From: Sphingomonas sp. PP-CC-1A-547
GTDB taxonomy: Bacteria > Pseudomonadota > Alphaproteobacteria > Sphingomonadales > Sphingomonadaceae
Length of the DNA: 64,000 nucleotides
Direction: 5' to 3'
NCBI RefSeq assembly: GCF_003610375.1
Contig: NZ_RAPZ01000011.1
Location: 806,001-870,000, forward strand
The notes under the pieces were generated by a model that had not been told where the DNA came from, did not search any database, and was given only the letters and a program-made list of their open reading frames with translations. Positions 59,059 to 64,000 of the stretch are shown here, piece after piece (position 1 is the stretch's first letter; each line of letters begins with the position of its first letter). The translations under genes and the position numbers were made by a program.

Positions 59059-59685
59059 TTAGCGGCGGGCCGGCATCAGCGGGCCACCAATCTCGGTCGC
59101 GGCGATGAACGCGGGACGGGCGCGCAGGCGATCCAGATACGCTGCGACGTCGGGGTGCTCCTTGAGCAATCCGGCGCTCTCGGCGATCGCGAGGATGTAG
59201 CACATCTGGATATCGGCCAGCATCAACTGCTCGCCCATCAGATACGGGCCATCGCCGACCCCCGCGCCAATATAGTCGAGCGTCTTGGTCACTTCGGGGC
59301 CGGTGAACTTAGCAAGGCCGTCGGGCAGACCGCCCATCCGCTTGCCGAGCGACGTCATCATGATCGGCAACGACGCCGAGCTTTCGACATATTGCAGCCA
59401 TTCGTCATGCACGGCGGCCGCATCGCTGTCGATCGGCGGCGAGAAGCGGCGGTCGCCGTAACGCTCGTCGATGTACGACAGGATCGGCGCGCTCTCGGCG
59501 AGCGTAAGCGCATCGTCGACCAGCACCGGCGCCTTGCCGAGCGGGTGGACTGCTTTCAGTTCAGGCGGCGCGCGGAAATTCTCGTCACGCTCGTATTTTA
59601 CGAGATCGTATTCGATGCCGAGCTCTTCGAGCAGCCACAGCACGCGGATCGATCGCGAGTAGTTCAAATGGTGGAGCGTTAACAT
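59059..59685 (-). CDS. Glutathione S-transferase family protein
   Basis: 208-residue GST-fold protein. The thioredoxin-like N-terminal domain has LHHLNYSRSIRVLWLLEELG (active region Tyr/Ser) and HPLGKAPVLVDDALTLAESAPIL (about 50-72), matching glutathione binding; the helical C-terminal domain has GEQLMLADIQMCYILAIAES. It may detoxify electrophiles or act in thiol chemistry. AAGGACG lies just upstream of the ATG at 59685. Its stop lies 27 bases from the convergent DUF1190 gene, and its start is divergent from the dihydrolipoyl dehydrogenase gene. Confidence 0.9.
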   Translation of the reverse strand: MLTLHHLNYSRSIRVLWLLEELGIEYDLVKYERDENFRAPPELKAVHPLGKAPVLVDDALTLAESAPILSYIDERYGDRRFSPPIDSDAAAVHDEWLQYVESSASLPIMMTSLGKRMGGLPDGLAKFTGPEVTKTLDYIGAGVGDGPYLMGEQLMLADIQMCYILAIAESAGLLKEHPDVAAYLDRLRARPAFIAATEIGGPLMPARR

Positions 59686-59788
59686 AAGCGTCCTTCGACT
59701 AGGAATGTGCTGCACCGCGGAACGGCTGGGCGGCATCGAAGGTTTCCTCGGTCGCGGCCCCCGGAATTCTCCGGCAACGGAGAGACTT

Positions 59789-61204
59789 ATGACCAAGCTG
59801 ACCTGCGACGTGGCAATCATCGGTGCCGGAACCGCCGGCCTCGCCGCCGAGCGCAGCGCGCGGCGCAACGGCGCTAAGACGCTGCTGATCGACGAAGGCT
59901 TCGGCGGCACGACCTGCGCGAGCGTGGGATGTATGCCCTCCAAGCTGTTGATTGCGGCCGGTAACGCGATGCACGCGGTCGAGCACGCGTCGGTGTTCGG
60001 GGTAGAGGCGTCGGGCAAGGTCGATGGTGTCGCGGTGATGGCGCGGGTCCGTAAGGAGCGCGACGCGTTCGTCGCGGGCGTCGAGACCTCGATCGACAAG
60101 CTGCCCGAGGAGGTGAAGATCGAAGCACGCGCCAAATTTGCGGGTGCGACGATCCTGTCGTTGAGTGACGGCAGCGAGGTACACGCGAAGTCCGTGGTGA
60201 TCGCCACCGGATCGAGCCCTGCGAGCCCCGAGATGTTCGACGGCGTGCGCGACCGAGTGCTGACCAACGAGAGCATCTTTGACCTAAAGGACCTTCCGAA
60301 CTCGCTCGGCGTCATCGGCGCGGGAGCGCTGGGGCTGGAATTGGCACAGGCAATGGCACGGCTTGGCGTCGACACGATGGTGTTCGACACGGGCGAGACG
60401 ATTGGCGGACTGAAGGACCGCCACGTCGCCGAGGCGTATCACGCGATCTTGTCGCGCGAGATGCCGATCCTGCTGGGTGTTGAACTCACGGTCGAGCCTG
60501 ACGGTGATGGCGTCAAGCTGGCCTGGAGTGGTTCCGCATCGGGTGAGCAGCGCTTCGACTATCTGCTCGTCGCGACCGGGCGTCCGCCAAGAATCAAGGG
60601 CATCGGACTGGAAACGACCGGACTTGCGCTCAATGACCACGGCATGCCGGACTATGACTGCGAGACGATGCAGTGTGGCACCGCGCCTATCTTCATCGCC
60701 GGCGACGCGGACCATGACCGCGCGGTACTGCACGAGGCATCGGCAGAGGGCATGATCGCGGGGCGGAACGCGGCGAGCTATCCCGAGGTGACGCCGGGCA
60801 AGCGTACCGTGCCGTTCGCGATCACCTTTACGCATCCTAACGTCGCGGTCATCGGCAAGATCGCCAAGGATGACGATGCCGACACTGTCATCGGTACCGC
60901 GTCGTATGACGATCAGGGCCGGGCGAAGGTCGAGGCATGCAATGCGGGGTTGGTCCGGTTCTACGCCGATCGCCGCGACGGGCGTCTGACCGGCGCGACT
61001 ATGGCGGGGCCCGCGGTCGAGCATAGCGCGCACCTGATTGCGTGGGCGATACAGAGCGGTTGGACGGCGACCGAGGTGCTCGATCTGCCGATTTACCATC
61101 CGACCTTTGAGGAGGGGATGAAGGGTGCGCTTCGCTCGATCTGCAGCGAGGTGCATGCGCCGACCCCGCCTGACCGCGATGACGGGTTCACGCCGGGGAC
61201 CTGA
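59789..61204 (+). CDS. Dihydrolipoyl dehydrogenase-like flavoprotein
   Basis: 471-residue pyridine nucleotide-disulfide oxidoreductase. It has the FAD motif IIGAGTAGLAAERSA, the redox cysteines in TTCASVGCMPSKLL (CxxxxC), the NAD motif VIGAGALGLELAQAMARLG, the second FAD site IFIAGDADHDRAVL and the C-terminal His-Glu pair in YHPTFEEGMKGAL. All catalytic parts of dihydrolipoyl dehydrogenase are present. No 2-oxoacid dehydrogenase gene is nearby, so it could be a free-standing lipoamide or mixed-disulfide reductase. GGAGAG precedes the ATG. It ends just before a 124-base palindromic element. Confidence 0.9.
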   Translation: MTKLTCDVAIIGAGTAGLAAERSARRNGAKTLLIDEGFGGTTCASVGCMPSKLLIAAGNAMHAVEHASVFGVEASGKVDGVAVMARVRKERDAFVAGVETSIDKLPEEVKIEARAKFAGATILSLSDGSEVHAKSVVIATGSSPASPEMFDGVRDRVLTNESIFDLKDLPNSLGVIGAGALGLELAQAMARLGVDTMVFDTGETIGGLKDRHVAEAYHAILSREMPILLGVELTVEPDGDGVKLAWSGSASGEQRFDYLLVATGRPPRIKGIGLETTGLALNDHGMPDYDCETMQCGTAPIFIAGDADHDRAVLHEASAEGMIAGRNAASYPEVTPGKRTVPFAITFTHPNVAVIGKIAKDDDADTVIGTASYDDQGRAKVEACNAGLVRFYADRRDGRLTGATMAGPAVEHSAHLIAWAIQSGWTATEVLDLPIYHPTFEEGMKGALRSICSEVHAPTPPDRDDGFTPGT

Positions 61205-61216
61205 AGGTCACTGCTG

Positions 61217-61340
61217 ATACTCCCCCGCAAGGGGGAGGTGGCTGGCCCTTGCCAGACGGAGGGGGAGGAAAGGGAAACCGCTGCTTCGTGTCCTCCCCCT
61301 CCGTCACCTTCGGTGCCACCTCCCCCTTGCGGGGGAGGAT
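61217..61340. repeat. 124-bp interspersed palindromic element, copy 2
   Basis: Same length, nested arms and central sequence as the copy at 6037-6160, with a few differences (GCAA in place of GCCA in the end hairpin). It sits between the convergent dihydrolipoyl dehydrogenase and small-protein genes. Two copies about 55 kb apart, both between gene ends, argue for a dispersed non-coding element. Confidence 0.9.
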
Positions 61341-61352
61341 CGAGGGGGCGCG

Positions 61353-61553
61353 CTACTCTTCCAGATCGAGATACGCGACGACGTCGTTCTCCGTGGCCAA
61401 ATACAGCCCCGCCCGCACATCTTCTTCCTGCTGCGCTGCGATCGTCAGGGCCTCCCCGAGCGGACCATAGAACAGCGTGGTTGCCGCCCCGCCCTCGCCG
61501 CTGTCGTCGAGATGATACAGTCGCACCGACACGCTGGAAGAAACTGTCCGCAT
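61353..61553 (-). CDS. Small hypothetical protein
   Basis: 66-residue protein starting MRTVSSSVSVRLYHLDDSGE and ending GLYLATENDVVAYLDLEE. It is acidic, without leader or membrane segment, with a beta-rich look and a hydrophobic core (TTLFYGPLGEALTIAAQ). A weak AGGG precedes the ATG. I do not recognise the family. It lies between the 124-base repeat and the PaoA gene, reads away from PaoA, and has base composition like its neighbours. Codon pattern and clean ends make a real gene likely, but it is short. Confidence 0.6.
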   Translation of the reverse strand: MRTVSSSVSVRLYHLDDSGEGGAATTLFYGPLGEALTIAAQQEEDVRAGLYLATENDVVAYLDLEE

Positions 61554-61663
61554 TTCAATACCCTATCGCAGATTTTCATGACGCAAAATTCACGGAACCA
61601 ATTGCGGAGCAGCGCAACTTTGCCCGCTCTCGCCCGTTACGCTAGCAGATACAGGGATTTGAT

Positions 61664-62308
61664 ATGCATCAGGATGAAGGTTTTCCGGTGTCGCGCCGTG
61701 GCGTGATCGCCGGCGGTGTCGCGTCGGCTACGTTGGCGGCGGCACCTGCAGTACAGGCGCAGACGGAGGGTACAGCGCAGTCGGCCCCGCCGACGATGCC
61801 CGTGACGCTCAAGGTCAATGGTCGCACGACCAAGATCAACGTGGATACGCGGACCACGTTGCTGGACGCGCTGCGTGAGAATTTGAAGCTCACCGGCACC
61901 AAGAAGGGCTGCGACCACGGCCAGTGCGGCGCGTGCACGGTCATCGTCGAGGGTCGCCGCATCAACAGCTGCCTGACGCTTGCGGTCATGCACGAAGGCG
62001 AAGAGATCACGACGATCGAAGGCCTCGGCACCCCCGAGAAGCTGCACGCGATGCAGGCCGCGTTCGTCAAGCATGACGGTTACCAGTGCGGCTATTGCAC
62101 CCCCGGCCAGATCTGCTCGGCGGTCGCGACGCTCGGCGAGATCAAGGCGGGCATTCCCAGTCACGTGACTGGGGATATTGCGGCACAGCCGACCGTCACC
62201 ACCGACGAGTTGCGCGAGCGGATGAGCGGCAACATCTGCCGCTGCGGTGCCTATGCGAACATCATCGACGCGATCCACGACGTCGCCGGTACGGAGCGCA
62301 GCGCATGA
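61664..62308 (+). CDS. paoA: Aldehyde oxidoreductase [2Fe-2S] subunit (PaoA-like)
   Basis: 214-residue iron-sulfur subunit of a xanthine oxidase-family aldehyde oxidoreductase. A twin-arginine leader comes first ([20 protein letters not shown]), so the complex goes to the periplasm. The plant-type cluster is in [14 protein letters not shown] and the NSC that follows, the second cluster in CGYCTPGQ and ICRCGAY. The start ATG is 61664. Its stop overlaps the next gene by ATGA. In E. coli PaoABC oxidises aromatic aldehydes, protecting the cell; here the substrates are inferred as aldehydes. Confidence 0.93.
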   Translation: MHQDEGFPVSRRGVIAGGVASATLAAAPAVQAQTEGTAQSAPPTMPVTLKVNGRTTKINVDTRTTLLDALRENLKLTGTKKGCDHGQCGACTVIVEGRRINSCLTLAVMHEGEEITTIEGLGTPEKLHAMQAAFVKHDGYQCGYCTPGQICSAVATLGEIKAGIPSHVTGDIAAQPTVTTDELRERMSGNICRCGAYANIIDAIHDVAGTERSA

Positions 62309-63255
62309 AGGCCTTCACGTACGAGCGCGCCACCTCGGCGAAGGAAGCCGCCAGCGCCGCGGTCCGCACGCCGGGCGCGAAGTTCATCGCCGGCGGCACC
62401 AACCTGCTCGACTTGATGAAACTCCAGATCGAGACGCCGCAGCATCTGATCGACGTCAACGGTCTAGGCCTCGACAAGATCACGCCAACGTCGGATGGCG
62501 GCCTCCGTGTCGGCGCGCTTGTCCGCAACACCGACCTCGCCGCCGATGCGCGCGTGCGGAAGGATTACGGTGTGCTCAGCCGGGCGCTGGTGTCCGGCGC
62601 GTCGGGCCAGCTCCGCAACAAGGCGACGACCGCGGGCAATCTCCTCCAGCGGACGCGGTGCCCATATTTCTACGACACCACCAAGCCCTGCAACAAGCGT
62701 CAGCCCGGCAGCGGTTGCGCGGCGGTCGGCGGCTTCAACCGCAACCTGGCCGTGATGGGCACGAGCGACGCGTGCATCGCGACACACCCGAGCGACATGG
62801 CCGTGGCAATGCGCGTGCTCGATGCGACGGTCGAGACGGTGAATGCTGCCGGCCAGACGCGCGCGATCCCGATAGCGGACTTCCACCGTCTCCCCGGCGC
62901 GACGCCGAACATCGAGACCTCGCTCGCGGCAGGTGAGCTGATCACAGCCGTCACTTTGCCGAAGCCGATCGGCGGCACGCACATCTACCAGAAGGTGCGT
63001 GATCGTGCGTCCTACGCGTTCGCGCTGATCTCGGTTGCCGCGGTGATTCAGCCCGGCGGTCGCGGCCGTCTCGCCTTCGGTGGCCTCGCGCACAAGCCAT
63101 GGCGCGTCGAAGCTGCCGAGGCACAGATGCCGAATGGCGCCAAGGCGACCGCATCGGCAGTCCTCGCCGGCGCCCGCACCACATCACAGAACGCGTTCAA
63201 GCTGCCGTTGGTCGAACGAACCATCGGCGCCGTGTTCGAAGAAGCGAAGGCCTGA
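62305..63255 (+). CDS. paoB: Aldehyde oxidoreductase FAD subunit (PaoB-like)
   Basis: 316-residue FAD-binding subunit. The flavin motif is [16 protein letters not shown], then [20 protein letters not shown] with [13 protein letters not shown] (about 115-145): the extra cysteines [11 protein letters not shown] and GSGC hold a [4Fe-4S] cluster, a feature of the PaoB/YagS branch rather than of ordinary xanthine dehydrogenases. Near the end are [15 protein letters not shown] and LAHKPWRVE. It has no leader; it would be carried out with PaoA through Tat. The ATG overlaps the PaoA stop and the large subunit starts five bases after its stop. Confidence 0.93.
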   Translation: MKAFTYERATSAKEAASAAVRTPGAKFIAGGTNLLDLMKLQIETPQHLIDVNGLGLDKITPTSDGGLRVGALVRNTDLAADARVRKDYGVLSRALVSGASGQLRNKATTAGNLLQRTRCPYFYDTTKPCNKRQPGSGCAAVGGFNRNLAVMGTSDACIATHPSDMAVAMRVLDATVETVNAAGQTRAIPIADFHRLPGATPNIETSLAAGELITAVTLPKPIGGTHIYQKVRDRASYAFALISVAAVIQPGGRGRLAFGGLAHKPWRVEAAEAQMPNGAKATASAVLAGARTTSQNAFKLPLVERTIGAVFEEAKA

Positions 63256-63260
63256 CGCCC

Positions 63261-64000
63261 ATGAAGTTCGATACCCCCGCCACGGCGAATCCGACCGACC
63301 GGATGAAGGTCCTCGGCAAGCCGCTCGATCGCGTCGACGGCAAGCTGAAGACCACCGGCACCGCGCACTACGCCTATGAGCGCAACGATGCTGCGCCGAA
63401 CGCCGCCTATGGCTACATTGTTGGCTCGGCGATCGCCAAGGGCCGGATCGAGAGCATCGACGACGCCGACGCGAAGGCCGCCCCCGGTGTGCTCGCGGTC
63501 GTCACCTACCAGAACGCCGGCAAGCTCGGCAAAGCAAAGAACCACACCGCACGGATGCTCGCTGGCCCGGACGTGCAGCATTACGACCAGGCTGTCGCGG
63601 TCGTCGTCGCCGAGACGTTCGAGCAGGCACGCGCCGGTGCCAAGCTGCTCCGCGTCAACTACGCGCGCACGGCGGGGCGGTTCGATCTCGCCGCATCGCA
63701 ATCCTCGGCGACCAAGCCGAAGAGCGGCACGCCCGACACCGCCGTCGGCGACTTCGCCGGTGCGTTCGCCAAGGCGCCGGTCAAGCTCGACGAGCGCTAC
63801 ACCACGCCCGACCAGAGCCACATGATGATGGAGCCACACTCCACCACCGCGGCGTGGAAGGACGGCAAGCTCACGCTCTGGACGTCGAACCAGATGATCA
63901 ACTGGGCGGTCGGCGACATGAGCGAGACGCTGCTCCTGCCGAAGGAAAGCATCCACGTGATGTCGCCTTATGTCGGTGGCGGCTTCGGCTCGAAGCTGTG
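63261..64000 (+). CDS. paoC: Aldehyde oxidoreductase molybdenum subunit (PaoC-like), truncated by window edge
   Basis: N-terminal part of the large molybdopterin-cytosine-dinucleotide subunit; about 246 of the usual 730 residues are present. It opens KVLGKPLDRVDGKLKTTGTA and shows AYGYIVGSAIAKGRIESIDD, then the family segment TPDQSHMMMEPHSTTAAW and, at the edge, SPYVGGGFGSK, the first molybdenum-cofactor loop. The catalytic glutamate lies beyond base 64000. A paoD-like maturation gene may follow outside the window. With the two preceding genes it makes a periplasmic heterotrimer. Confidence 0.93.
   Translation, partial: MKFDTPATANPTDRMKVLGKPLDRVDGKLKTTGTAHYAYERNDAAPNAAYGYIVGSAIAKGRIESIDDADAKAAPGVLAVVTYQNAGKLGKAKNHTARMLAGPDVQHYDQAVAVVVAETFEQARAGAKLLRVNYARTAGRFDLAASQSSATKPKSGTPDTAVGDFAGAFAKAPVKLDERYTTPDQSHMMMEPHSTTAAWKDGKLTLWTSNQMINWAVGDMSETLLLPKESIHVMSPYVGGGFGSKL

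Overview
The window reads as a stretch of chromosome from a sphingomonad (Alphaproteobacteria, Sphingomonadales; Sphingomonas or a close relative). The DNA is GC-rich and almost fully coding. It carries three TonB-dependent receptors, a FadL porin, many four-base start/stop overlaps (ATGA, GTGA, TTGA), and G/C-rich intergenic palindromes of a kind I associate with sphingomonad genomes. I saw no rRNA, tRNA, CRISPR array, transposase or phage gene.

Layout. 1-3665: two exported S9 serine peptidases; the first runs off the left edge. 3708-18425: a catabolic cluster for an unknown hydrophobic compound, with a P450, a type II 3-hydroxyacyl-CoA dehydrogenase-like SDR, a GMC alcohol dehydrogenase, a TetR regulator, a thiolase, an acyl-CoA ligase, two acyl-CoA dehydrogenases, a coniferyl-aldehyde-type dehydrogenase and a TonB receptor. 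An AT-rich orphan gene interrupts it. 18471-21963: a KaiC-like double ATPase and a hybrid histidine kinase in one operon. 22075-23772: a DNA glycosylase, a DUF1993 protein and a DedA protein. 23773-24368: mostly non-coding DNA and a tiny lipoprotein. 24491-30464: a tight operon of unknown purpose (membrane desaturase, PhnD-like binding protein without signal peptide, serine O-acetyltransferase, class-I glutamine amidotransferase) with a TonB receptor gene 65 bases downstream. 30613-37386: phosphorus scavenging (PhoD, TonB receptor, PhoX) with a possible Pho box.

37626-45361: fatty-acid use (MerR regulator, FadD, FadA, FadB, a DUF2147 protein, FadL), with a palindrome between the divergent fad genes that looks like the MerR operator. 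45399-48034: gamma-carbonic anhydrase and malate synthase G, the latter able to use acetyl-CoA from beta-oxidation. 48128-53136: LysR and MarR regulators, then tyrosine breakdown (hpd, hmgA, maiA) and a small Rieske protein; fumarylacetoacetase is missing. 53193-54167: TrhO. 54249-59031: a divergent form of the enterobacterial yjf/PspA envelope module with an added ankyrin protein. 59059-61553: a glutathione transferase, a dihydrolipoyl dehydrogenase and a small unknown protein. 61664-64000: a PaoABC-type molybdenum aldehyde oxidoreductase whose large subunit runs off the right edge.

Taken together, the genes describe a free-living oligotroph: uptake through TonB receptors and FadL, breakdown of fatty acids, aromatic amino acids and an unidentified hydrophobic substrate to acetyl-CoA, assimilation through malate synthase, phosphate scavenging, and an envelope-stress module. 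The best candidates for undescribed biology are the desaturase/PhnD-like/acetyltransferase/amidotransferase operon, the P450-led catabolic cluster and the split PspA module with ankyrin.
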